Below are positions 34,709-46,121 of a stretch of DNA of 64,000 bases, piece after piece. Made by a program: the position numbers and the translations under genes. Positions within the stretch are counted from its first letter, which is position 1; every line of letters starts with the position of its first letter. This stretch comes from Apostichopus japonicus (taxonomy: Eukaryota; Echinodermata; Holothuroidea; Aspidochirotida; Stichopodidae), in assembly GCF_037975245.1 (NCBI RefSeq), contig NC_092569.1:34570668-34634667 (forward strand), in the 5' to 3' direction. The notes under the pieces were generated by a model that saw only the letters and a list, made by a program, of their open reading frames with translations, made no database searches and was not told the origin of the DNA.

Positions 34709-35450
34709 CCGTTGTACCGCGAAATACACTGGTCCTCGACGAAGTTTCTCGCGATCCCAGAAACAGCAGTCACCTTCTTTCCGGCGATGCTCCAAAATAG
34801 AAGACGGACTTCCAGCCGCAATCGAGTGAAGCACAAGTCGAACTTCTCGCCGACTAAATATTACCAGAGTCAGTCCAAAATCAGCTTTATAGCCACCAAC
34901 TCCTGGCGTAACGAACTTCCTCAACGGAGACAGAAATTCTTCACCTTCTCCGAAATAAAGACTGGAAAACTGTACTTTCACAGCAAAGTCCTCTTCAAAC
35001 TTCTGAATGGAAGTGTAGAATCAATCTTGTTATCGATATCTCAATCTTTCAGAAACTACTGGCAGTTGAGCACTGACGATATATAGTAGAATGGTATAAT
35101 ATGTGTCGTCGCTTGTATTCGTTCAGAAACTGAGAAACTCTTCGATCTGGGCGGTTTTTATACGATTCGCCATGTCAAGAATCATCTAGATCTTTCTCGA
35201 TACACTTGACCCAGTTTCTCTATTCTTGGAAGTCCTTTGCATATCTCGCGAACGTTCCGGAGAATCCACGAAGATGCCGTGCACAGCTTACACGCGATTC
35301 CACGTAAACCGACGTTAACCCGAGACCAGCGTGTCATCATAAGGAATATACCAGAACAATCGTGTATTATAACATTCTGACGCGGTAACCCGACCTAATT
35401 TCTCAAATACTGATTTATCACGTAGGCAATTTTAAAGACTTTCTATATAA
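34709..35450 (-). other. Unassigned sequence joined to the truncated copy, with long open frame
   Basis: The minus-strand frame entering the truncated EGF exon stays open for about 105 codons upstream, back to a TGA near 35.02 kb. It includes SSLYFGEGEEFLSPLRKF and EGDCCFWDREKLRRG. A possible acceptor (CTTCCATTCAG) lies at its start. Composition is more GC-rich than the flanks. I cannot assign a family. It may be an exonised transposon fragment or a new 5' exon, and the open frame could be chance. Confidence 0.3.
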
Positions 35451-37250
35451 TAACATTAGGTTCCTCACTAGCAGTAACTAGCGTTAGGCTACAATGGGCC
35501 CTCGTAACAATGTATACACCAGCTCTTCTTAATTTTAGAGCAACTAATACACCCTTGAAGAGGGAAATAACGGTCATATAAGAAGATACAAAGATTACGT
35601 AATTAGTAGAATTAGAATAATTTAATAGAACATAAGTCCAAACCACCTGTGAAAGATCCTGATTAAATAAGTTATAGCACCTTGCGTCAATTTACGGTGT
35701 AACTTTGTAGACCGATACCTTCTATAGATGTATAAGCAGTAGAGGCGTCAATCATATAGAGGGGGGGGGGGAGGGGGACACGTCCCCACTTCTAAAGGGT
35801 GGGGACACAATATAAAATGTTACTCCACCCACAGGTTTTGTAACTGATTCGCGTAGGCGCTGGAGTATCATCCAGACTCATAATGACTCGTGTATCCCAC
35901 AAAGGGAGCTTAAACATTGTGCTACATGAGATTAGTATGTTATTAATTTTAAATTCTCATCTGCTCGACCACCAGATGAAAAATAGAGCTTTGCAACTGG
36001 GTTGAAATAAGAATTATGGATTTCATTGATAGCGTAAATTAAATGAGGAACCGCGCTCATATATCTCTGAGGCTATCTGCACAGGCCACTTGATAATGAA
36101 AGCCCGAATCATTCGCTAATCTCCTTCCATAATATATAAATATATTTTTATCATAGTATATCGAATTTCACGTACAAGCATAACACTATATGTGTAAATA
36201 ATATTGTGGAATCAGTTTAGTTAGCAAAGTCACCCAGGATAGTTTTGAAGTGTTTTGAGAAAATTACATATATCAAACGAGATTTGAGACAGATAGTCAT
36301 GTTGTTGTTATAACCATGTTAGTCATTATACCTCAAGTTCTAGTTTAGTAGTTCTGTATATTTGTTCAAAAAATATTTTATTTCAAGTTCACTGGTGCCA
36401 ACTACAGGGCCTTAGCCAGCGGGGTAGGGGGGGGGGGGGTGCGGGGCAGCTGCCCTTTTAAAATTTCACTTCCTAAATGAAAGTAAGCCTACGATAATAT
36501 GAACGTCTGGACAGTTTGCGAAATGTTCATATCATTTCTTCTGATATCATTAGTCAGTTGTGTGCAACCTCAAGATTCTAGGCACGTGTTGTATGAATGG
36601 CGTTCAAAAAGAACACAAGGTTGGGTTTAACCGCTCATCACGTATATGCACAATAAATGCACAATACATGTAGAGAGTTCCTAAGATTTAACCTGCGTGA
36701 ACAGTGTAGCAGTCTAATATGAAACTACGGTACATAAATATATTTATTACGTCTATATGTCCGACAATGACGGCCTATCAGTTTTATTGTTAGCCCTTAT
36801 ATCAGTGCCCCAATGTTTTTACTAAGAATATTGAGGCACTCAGTTCCCCTTCACAGCCCAGTAACTGAGTCCAAATGCCATTCCCCTCCCTCCCCAGTAG
36901 GTCCCTTTTTGGCATGTAAAACAAATAATGATAACAAAAAACTAACAATTAATTTACACCAAACTCCCCATATAGATCCCCTTCAGCATATATAGGCTAC
37001 GGATACCATCAGAATGCCCTACAGCACACAGCGTGCTTTTATTTCTTCACTTACCTGTGTAAAACAATGAATAACGCAGAGTTTACAAAGAAACGTAAAG
37101 CCTTCATTTTTCCTCTACGAAGTGATTTTATTCCCATTAACCTTTTCTGAAGTGTAATTTAAAAAAATGAGATCTCAAAATGTTTAGATGCAATTGACAA
37201 GGCCTGGGAAGTGCCATTTCCGGCAACCTGGGAGGCATATTTGGCAAAGC
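35451..37250. other. Intergenic, transposon-like debris
   Basis: No gene seen. G-rich runs at about 35761 and 36427. The stretch near 36406 (AGGGCCTTAGCCAGCGGGG, then GGGGCAGCTGCCC) resembles the ends of hAT-type elements common in invertebrates. Confidence 0.4.
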
Positions 37251-37251
37251 A

Positions 37252-37757
37252 TTATGGAACGCGAAAAGGGAAAACATATTTCGTTGTCTAGACTAAACTT
37301 CCGTTGTCTTAACTTACGTTGTTGTCATCCGCGCTGTTCAACATTATTGCTCAACCCAGTAATGTAAAAAATAGGCGTTTCGCACGAAATTAAACAAACA
37401 TCACCAGCGCAGGAGAATGCATGATATGTACCACTACAACTACTAGGCCTACTACTGTTACACCAGGGAATTCCATAAAAACTCACTGGTTACACCTAGA
37501 GCCATATTAGAACTCCAACTACTGCTACTAGTAGACTCAACAATGAAAATAATTCTAAACAGTCTGCACTTTACCCACATATCCTAATTAACGACGTGCT
37601 TATAGTAAGCATATGCAGCGCAAACTGAATTTAGTTTGAGAAGAGCTATTCTTTTTAGTTTTTACATAACGTGGTCGAGCAATTGTTGAACAGCGCCGAT
37701 GGCAACAACTTAAGTTTAGACAAAGTAATAAGTTTTCCCTTTTCGCGTTCTATAAAA
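37252..37757. repeat. Fold-back (inverted-repeat) element, arms about 105-125 bp
   Basis: Left arm 37252-37374 matches, as reverse complement with mismatches, right arm 37652-37757. Shared blocks are GAACGCGAAAAGGGAAAAC, GTTGTCTA.ACTTA-like, GCGCTGTTCAACA and ATGTAAAAAA. The spacer is about 280 bp. A related single arm (TATGGAACGCGAAAAGTGAA) recurs at about 42513. Confidence 0.65.
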
Positions 37758-37802
37758 CATTCTTGCTACACTCTCGCCAACCGATGGTGGCGCTCAGATA
37801 GT

Positions 37803-37810
37803 GTCATGAT
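37803..37810. repeat. Target-site duplication, left
   Basis: GTCATGAT, directly before the left inverted end. The identical 8 bases follow the right end at 42380-42387. Confidence 0.85.
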
Positions 37811-38401
37811 CAGAGCCGTATATAGAGAGAGTTTGGCCAACTGGCGATTTGTGACGTCACACGCAAACCATGGGCATCAAAATAGGTCCAGTTGTCGTTA
37901 CCAGTTGCGCGAAACACGAAAAACACCACACACAATATATAGCAGCTTTGCACACTGTGCTCGTTGCGAACAAACGAAGCGACTCAGAATGTCAGATTTT
38001 GACAGGCATACGAGGAACAAAATGGATATCATGTAATGAATTAGAGTATGCGTTAGTTAATGACATTTACGTTTATCTTCACACCTGAAATGCATAGAAA
38101 ACTGGCTGAAAACCTGTCATTACACTTGTTTTATTTTACGCCTCATACTACTAGTCCTACTTTAGTCATACAAACGAAAAGCACACATCACAGTCCTGGC
38201 TAGGCTATATTACAGACGCAGAACTATAGCATCAGGCCTACAGTAATAGATCCTTCAATTAAATAAAGTAGGCCTACACATAAAATGACAATTTATGATT
38301 CACTGATCTTTTCAGGTTTGCCAAAAGTAGTTGTACCAGAGGTCATTGTATTAAACTCCAGAAGTTACATAGTAGGATTAATATTCGGCATAACTTTTTC
38401 T

Positions 38402-38535
38402 CTAAAGTCTAATACAACTTATACAAGGGTTGTGAATGGATGGAATGGTTTGCCTGAGAAGGTTGAATTGCAATTAGTGTGAATGGGTATAAGAATACTT
38501 TGGATGAGTACATTAAGCATTGTAATTGGGCATGA
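38402..38535 (+). pseudogene. Non-LTR reverse transcriptase C-terminal fragment
   Basis: One frame reads TTYTRVVNGWNGLPEKVE. After a one-base frame change another reads VNGYKNTLDEYIKHCNW. This order (RVVN.WN.LP, then VN.(F/Y)K..LD) is the usual end of CR1/Jockey-type reverse transcriptases. It is a short relic within the DNA transposon. Confidence 0.45.
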
Positions 38536-38599
38536 CATTTGATGTCCTCGGTTTTATTCCTCTCATATAGCCTTAGGGTCCTTAATGGGGACTTAATGT

Positions 38600-41200
38600 C
38601 TCTCCTGGTCTTTTTTTCTACTAAACTTTATACTTGAGTGTAGGAGTTAGCAATAGTTGGGAGTCTGTGGGCAAACCTAAAACTGATATTGTGGTGTTAA
38701 TTTCTCAGGAATGTAGTACTAGGCTATAGTAGGTGCAACAGATTGAATGGGTCTGTCGAGAAAAAAAAAACCTGCAACAACTGAATCCTGGTGTATGTTG
38801 TAGCTTATGTATTTTCCATTAACATATACACTATACGGTCATGTCCTTAATAGGGTTTCATGGATCACACTGACATAGTGTGCCTACTTGTCAGTGTTGT
38901 CAACTGAGCACAGGGCTGATGACATCATTCAGTTTGTTATTATGCAGACAGCAAATGGCCATAATGATAACTATTAATTGTTACTTATTCTTCATACTGC
39001 CCTTACTGGCCTTACCTGAACAGTGATGTATAAAAATGGAAGAAGTTGTTAAGCTTTTCATTTAAGAATCGTTTCAGCCTGTCCTATTTCAAACATATGA
39101 TTGGCAGGTTTCCACGTTACATAGCTTATCAAAATGGAGCTGTTCTGTAAAGCAAGAAAATCACACATATGCATGCATACAAACACACTCATATAACAAT
39201 TTCTGAATATCTTTTCAGCTGCCCAAAGGTACTGGAATGCAAGCTCTGTTGGGTGAATTAAAAAACCCTCATTGTACTCTTTTATTATGGTCGGCGTAGC
39301 TGGAACCAGCAATGATGGTGATGTGGATTTGACAGTACCTAGACAAGAATTCAATAGCTGCTTTGTATTGAAGTGGGTTCAACTTGCTCAAGGCCATGAC
39401 AGGATGACGACTACACATCAGGATGAATTATCTGTTGCAGAGCTTTATAAACCAGGCAGTTGTTGAAACATCCATTGGGTGACCCTCACAGTCTACCAGG
39501 CACTGCATCACAGAAGCAAAACGAAGTGTGTGTGATACCTTCATCTTATGAGAGTGGAATGGTATCAGTGTGGCCTCTGTCAATTTGGCTTCAAGTCTTT
39601 GTTTTCTTGAAAGCTGAGAAGATCTTTCAGTGGTTTCACACTGACCTCTGTACTTGACAATTCATGTGTACTTGCCAGCTCAGGAGGAAGCCAGATTTTA
39701 ATTACATTAGCCAATGCTGACTTTTTTTTGGACATGTGGTACATCTGCAAGGAGGTGAAGGAAGCAGTTGGAGTTGCATGGATGTGGAATCTTGTTGATA
39801 GTCTGGCAGTCTTATCCACAGATTATCCCAAAGCTTCTCCACATTGCCACATTCAGAACTTATTCGATGATAAACTTGAAAATTGCAGGAATCTAACGAA
39901 GCACCGATCAAGGGAATTTGTTTGTATAATTATTGAAAGCTGTGACCTTCTGATGTTACAGACTAATGTGAAATAAAGGGCAGTAGATTACCTTGTAAAT
40001 GAACCTTGTTATTGTTTGATTGTATCTAATGTTTGCAAAATTTTAAGTTGCATGCTACCAATTGAAACATAATTCTTTCTCTATTAATGGGATGTAAATA
40101 CTTCTCCTTAAAGGGTGTGAAGACTCCTGCACAAAGAAACGTCTCATGCTGGTTATCTGACCTAGTTTCGAATGCGGTGTAACAGAAGTGTTAGACACCA
40201 CCATTGATCCCAGAAAATACACACACAGCTTGCTACCATCTGTAAATAGACATTAGTGTAAAGTCAATACAAACATCACAGTCAATACCCACAACACAGT
40301 GCACATAGCAGCGTGGACATCTCAGGTCTAGATAAAAGATAAAAAGGTATCAGGTTTCATTACTGTCTACATTTTGCAGCGACACAAAAAAAATTTCACT
40401 TGCAAGCAACGGAAAGTAAACTTTTTCAGAGCGCGGCATGCGGTTTAGGGCGAGTCTTCAATACCTTTAAATATACTGCATCGGTTGTTGTCACTTGATC
40501 ATTTGCTTGTGTGTGAGCTAAACAGCTTAAATAATATGTAAAAAAATAATACAAACTTTCAAATTGCCAGATATTTACTTGCTCAAAATCATTATGCCAT
40601 CATGATTTGTTGCTATCCTTGAGTCCATTATTCAGATGATGAGGCAGATTCCCTTCAACTCTCCATGATGAAGGTAAAACCTTATATCTTAACCAACTGC
40701 CATTGAGTGTCCATTTGAAAGTTTCAAACACACAAGTGCATTGATTAAAACAAAGACTTTATTGCTGTGGTTGCAGGAACTGGATTTCAGCCTAGTAGTC
40801 ACTCACCAGGTTCGTCTTTATCAGTCTGCTAACTGTGGCTTTTTATGTTAGGAGTTTTTCTTCAAAGCACATGTCACCTTTGATTTGTAAAAAAAGTCCT
40901 GAAATTCAGGGAGTTAAAATTTACTGTCTAAAGATAATGTTAAAAGATTTTTTTTTTAACTTCAGTCGTCAATGTGGGTGTCAATTAAGGGAATAAGGAG
41001 TTACTGATGCAATGACTTTCTGGCATAAGTGCATTTATAATGTGTTAAAACTTGAAAGGTGTATCATACTGCATCCCCCCTCCCCCTCTTAATTTGCACT
41101 CCGTTGGAATGCACAGACAGTTTTGCTTATTAATGAAATACCAGTTAACACTAAATTTTCAAGTCTTCCTTTAAAACAGTCAAACGAAACCGTGCATTGC
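38600..41200. other. Interior of the DNA transposon, no gene seen
   Basis: Short open frames on both strands (for example 39.06-39.98 kb) show no domain I recognise. They could include decayed transposase, but I see no conserved motif to support that. Confidence 0.4.
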
Positions 41201-42080
41201 CTAAGCTAGGCCTACGCAATAGTTTGAACATTTCTTTATCAACATGTGGTGACAGGGCTCTTAAGATAATTCAGTGACCAAGACAAGAGTGTAGGGTAGT
41301 CTTTGCAATAAGCATGACTAAGGTTAGGCTACCAGTACCATAATTAGCCTTGGCCTAGTGGTCTTTGAAATGTAGCCTAGGCCCCAGCTACTTTGATAAA
41401 TGAACTTTGACTGCATCCAAATTAAACCAAGTCCTAGGCTATACTTTTGAAGAAGAAAAAATTAGGCTGAATTCATGTTAGCCTAAACAGGCTAGGCCAA
41501 TGCTGACAATTAACACAAACCAAGATCATTTAACCATTTGGGCACTTGTTTATGGCATACTAAAAGGGTCTATATAATTAGGCCTGATTGTGTACACAAG
41601 TTGCCAATGAGTATAGACCTAGCCTAACTAGTTTAGGCCTAGGCTACTTTGTTTTCCTTAGGCCTAGTTTAATTGGGCCTTATACTGTGCCATATTATGT
41701 AATGTGCTATAACAGTTGTAGTAATAGCAAGAATGGTCCAGGTCTAAATAAGCCAAGGCTTAACTTATGCTTCGGGCTTAACTAAGGATTAGGGCTTTAC
41801 GTGATGCCTAGAGGCTAGCCCACCCTTTTACATTAACTAAAAGTGATACTTTTTTAGGCTAGGCATAGCCTAGGCATACATGTGCGACTGAAACTGCCAT
41901 GCCTATGATTAGGAGAGCTGGCATAATGAAATCGAATTTGTGGATCGTAAAACGAGAGAGAATAGCCATGAATGTAATTACAGAAACCAGTCTGAACGTA
42001 AAATTCTCGCATTGCTTATACATTACTCGTATTACACTAGGGCCTATGACTAGTATGGGCCTAGGCTACACAGACTTTTT
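41200..42080. repeat. Dense cluster of TAGGCCTA-type palindromic words
   Basis: At least a dozen AGGCCTA, TAGGCTA or GCCTAGG words occur in under 900 bp (for example near 41204, 41376, 41618-41640, 41658, 41855-41880 and 42050). The same word appears singly elsewhere (25695, 27043, 28970, 37445, 38235). It looks like a low-complexity family built on a GGCC palindrome. Function unknown. Confidence 0.6.
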
Positions 42081-42379
42081 TTCATTAGATCTCCATCTTG
42101 TTCTTTCTACTTCCAAAAATTCCTTTTCTTTTATGGTCAGCCGGACAATCAAACAACAATATCCGTTCTGACCGATTGCAGCATCCCCAGCACCATTTCT
42201 TTCATAATTTCGTACTTTTTTCGTGTACACAAACGATAGTCTATACACTGTGAGTATGCGTGTCGTCTGCTATAAAGTTTTCAAGTGGACCTATTTTACC
42301 ACCCTGTGTGGGCGTTTTCCCTCTCGACCAATCCAAATCGGTTACATGGTTGGCCAAACTCTCTCTATATACGGCTCTG

Positions 42380-42387
42380 GTCATGAT
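42380..42387. repeat. Target-site duplication, right
   Basis: GTCATGAT, directly after the right inverted end; partner of 37803-37810. Confidence 0.85.
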
Positions 42388-42659
42388 GGTCCCTTTTAGG
42401 AAATGGCTCACCTACTAAAATTTTCTTTAAAACCCCCTGGTATAACGCACCTCAAAGCATTACTGTGTAATATTTGGACGATACATAATGTTTCTCGATG
42501 TTCCTCAACTGTGTATGGAACGCGAAAAGTGAAAAGTTTAAGAATGTTTCCGTTTGGGTTTAAGTTTCAATTAACCATGATACGGCTCTAAGTCACACCC
42601 GGATGTTAAATAGACAAGTCTTCCTTAATTTAAGTAAAATCACTTGTCAGCTGTTGACT

Positions 42660-44220
42660 TTTGTTTAAATTTATCTATGACTGACATATCAATCCAGGGA
42701 CAAGCAAAAGTGAAGCTTTTAATGTCTCAAATTAAGAAATTAAGAAATCGGCTGGTTTCGATAATTTCTGCCCGAACATTATAAAATTGATAATACCTTA
42801 CATTGTAAAACCACTGACTTATATTTTCAACCTCTCATTTACCTCGGGTATTTTTCCTGATATTCTTAAAATTGCCAAAGTCATACCGATATTTAAAAAG
42901 GGTGACGTTCATTTATTTAGTAATTATCGTCCCATTTCTATACTACCTTGTATATCTAAAATCTTGGAAAGGTTGATTTTTAACCGTCTCAATGCTTTCT
43001 TTGATAAGTTTCATATTCTCAATGAAAACCAATTTGGTTTTCGTCCTGGCCACTCTACAGAACTTGCTTTGGTCAATGCAGTGGATAAAATTCATAGTGC
43101 TCTTGATTCGGGTGATAATTGTATTGGTGTTTTTTTAGACCTTTCCAAGCATTCGATACCATCGATCATGGAATTCTTCTGAGGAAATTATCACATTACG
43201 GTATTAGAGGTCTAGCTCTTTCTCTCATTTCAAGTTATTTGTTTAACAGGCAACGGTACGTTTCTTTTTCTGGAATCAATTCTGATAATCGTTCAGTTAA
43301 GTGCGGAGTTCCTCAAGGGTCTATATTAGGTCCACTTCTTTTTATAATTTATATAAATGATATTTGCAACGTCTCTACAAATTGCTCGATTGTCCTTTTT
43401 GCTGATGACACTAATATTTTTTTTCTCTGACAGCAATGTAGAAACTCTTAAAGTAACCATATGTAATGAATTAAATGCGTTTTATGATTGGTTTTCTGCT
43501 AACAAACTGTCTTTGAATATTGATAAAACAAATTATGTGGTATTTGGAAACTCCTCTAGAACATTAAATGCTGATTTATATATGCATGGTATTTGCCTTA
43601 AAAGAGTCGATAATATTAAATTTCTTGGTGTGTATATTGACTCTCAGCTCTCTTGGAAAGTCCATATCAATCATGTTTGTAAACAAGTTTCTAGAGGTGT
43701 AGGTATTTTATATAAGTTAAAATATACTTTTCCAAGGAAAATTCTGAGATCTATTTACTATAGTATTATATTTCCTCATCTATCGTACTGCTCTTCAGTT
43801 TGGTCTGGTACCTTAAATACTAACCTTAATAAGCTTGTCATTCTCCAAAAACGGGCTGTGAGGCACATGACGTCTTCAGCTCCACGTGATAATACCAGTC
43901 ATTTATTCTCCTCCTTAAACGTGCTCAAGTTCACTGATCTCATTTCTATAAATGTTCTGACGTTTACTTATCGTGCTATGAACAATCTGCTTCCAAGTTG
44001 TTTTGCTACCTTTTATACAATTGGTCACTCTATTCACAATTATAATACAAGACAAGCTGGTCATTTACGTGCTTCTTTTTTTCGTAATTCAAAGAGCATG
44101 CAAAGCCTCTGTTATCGATCTATTTCTTTGTGGAACAATCTTCCGATCAACTTGAAATCATATACTTCCGTGGCTTCATTCAGGCGACATCTGAAAAATT
44201 ACTATGAAAGCCTTTATTGA
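42660..44220 (+). pseudogene. Reverse transcriptase, frameshifted
   Basis: Motifs in order: KVIPIFKKGD and NYRPISILP, NQFGFRPGHSTE, FLDLSKAFDTIDH (split), [45 protein letters not shown], and a C-terminal SLWNNLP region ending ESLY. The catalytic Asp residues (FLDL and FADD) remain, but the frame is broken three times: near 42745, at 43149 (one base lost in AAGCATTC) and in the T run at about 43418-43426 (one base gained). It therefore cannot make a full enzyme. Confidence 0.9.
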
Positions 44221-44479
44221 TTGTATCCGTTGTAAGGGGTGGGAGTAGGTGGTGGTGGCTGGGGGGGGGGTTAGTGTTATTTGTCTTATTTGTTAAGGTT
44301 ATCTGTTTTTTTTTGGGGGGGGGGGGGTTCTTTTATAGGTGTTAAGGTTTTCTATTTTCTTTGATGGGAGTACTCTATTCGATTAAGCCCACAAGGGTTC
44401 TTAGTTTACTTCCTTTCATATATTTTACTTATTTGCAGTTATATTGTTTTGTTCACCTTGTATTACTATGTGTTGAAAC

Positions 44480-44893
<414 letters not shown>

Positions 44894-45189
44894 ACTTGAA
44901 GATTTATAGATGTGAGTGCCACCCCCCCCCCCCCTTCGCGCCCGCCGAAGCTTCATACTACACACATTTAACCATGACTATCTAACTCGAAATCATTTGT
45001 GATTCGTAATTATTAATTTTCCACAAACAAATTAAACATCTCCCAAATTTAGCGATAGTTCCTCTGTTTTCAACATTGCGTTATTTTAAGTTGAATATGT
45101 ACACGAGATTAACAACACCATGTGCAACCACAGGATACTTTGTCATCAGTTGACATGGCTGGTATTAGATGATTTATTTAGGGATGTTG

Positions 45190-45191
<2 letters not shown>

Positions 45192-45267
<76 letters not shown>
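45192..45267. repeat. (TA) microsatellite, about 38 units
   Basis: Pure TA run of about 76 bp. The homologous site in the truncated copy (about 30930-30945) has only about a dozen bases of TA, so this tract expanded after duplication, or the other contracted. Confidence 0.95.
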
Positions 45268-45272
<5 letters not shown>

Positions 45273-45665
45273 AATGTTACCCTATGTTTTGTGAGTAGTT
45301 CAACGGCAACCCTGATAATGACTTCATATCCATATATAAGTATTTGAAATGTGTGTGTATATGTCCTAGAAACCAAGAATCGTTAAGAATCCACTTGCAA
45401 TTGTCCATTTCCAACCAACTAATAATACTTGGGGGGGGGGTGGGAGGGTGAGGGTTGACTACGAGGGATGCAACAAATTAAGGAAAAATACTAAGTTTAC
45501 TTATTTTATTCTTTTGTGAGACTCATACAATAATCAATTTTCAAACTAACAAACAACAGTAAGCTGTTTAATATTAATAATTTGACATCAATTTCAATTA
45601 ATATCCTCATTCCCTTAGAAAATTAATTATTTAGTCGAATCGTCCCGTTTGTAATATTTGTTGCT

Positions 45666-45671
45666 TTTATT
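45666..45671 (-). terminator. Candidate polyadenylation signal of gene 2
   Basis: AATAAA on the minus strand about 116 nt past the stop codon. A second AATAAA lies at 45505-45510. Choice between them is uncertain. Confidence 0.4.
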
Positions 45672-45786
45672 CTTCTTCTTTCTTGTCTATGGCACGTCAA
45701 GCTGTCCGACGCTCGAAGATCTGTATGGATATTTTCTAAGTAAAACCTGCTCTTTTGGGCAATGTGTTATTTATACAGTGTTTTGT

Positions 45787-46121
45787 CTACACAGGTCGTA
45801 TTTTCATTTCTGTGTATTGCAGGCTGCATCCGTAACCGTTCAAACTATAACTATACCAGAACATGTACGTTCCTCGAGTAGAGCCGTCGTAGTCTCCGTT
45901 GAGATTTGAATAAGTGCAATAGTCACAGCAGTTGCCATCAGGGAAATAATAGCAATAGTAATCACTAGTACGGCAATAACTATAACAATAATAATAATAA
46001 TAATCACCGTACCACCAGGCTCCTCTGTGTCTTTCCGCACAGTCGTAACTACTCGATCCATCGTTGTCCTGGTCTTTTGTACTGAATTGTTTATTGTTGT
46101 TATAAGACAAAGCATTATAAC
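45787..46121 (-). CDS. Gene 2 exon 12: FReD P subdomain with Tyr/Cys-rich insert
   Basis: After TTCTTGCAG it encodes YNALSYNNNKQFSTKDQDND, the calcium-binding loop, then YDCAERHRGAWWY. An insert of about 27 residues follows (GDYYYYYCYSYC, RTSDYYCYYFPDGNC) before the usual C..SNLNG block, STRGTYMFW and the end MKIRPV. In ordinary FReDs GAWWY is followed within about three residues by the Cys of the SNLNG block, so the insert lies at the ligand-pocket loop. Its TAT-rich codons resemble a short repeat expansion. Stop TAG at 45787-45789. Confidence 0.88.

Larger units (their letters stand above)
37811..42379. mobile_element. 4.57-kb DNA transposon with perfect 31-bp TIRs (P- or hAT-like)
   Basis: Both ends carry the same 31-base inverted repeat starting CAGAGCCGTATATAG (37811-37841 and 42349-42379, 31 of 31 matching), bounded by an 8-bp direct duplication. 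Exactly 31-bp ends with 8-bp duplication are known for the P superfamily; hAT also makes 8-bp duplications but usually has shorter ends. No intact transposase, THAP zinc finger or long open frame is visible inside, so it is probably a dead or non-autonomous element. It contains a reverse-transcriptase tail fragment (38.4 kb) and a TAGGCCTA-rich block (41.2-42.1 kb). Confidence 0.82.

Noticed and set aside
34493-34981. A free-standing 162-residue gene overlapping the truncated EGF exon
   Set aside because: Its first codon is GTG, its C-terminal part is the EGF exon read through its donor site, and no promoter or complete domain supports it as an independent gene.
39058-39976. Overlapping short frames inside the DNA transposon as a transposase
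   Set aside because: No DDE/RNase-H, THAP or zinc-finger motif could be seen, and frames are short on both strands.
45120-45376. Open frames with long Ile-Tyr runs
   Set aside because: They are translations of the TA microsatellite in the 3' flank of gene 2.
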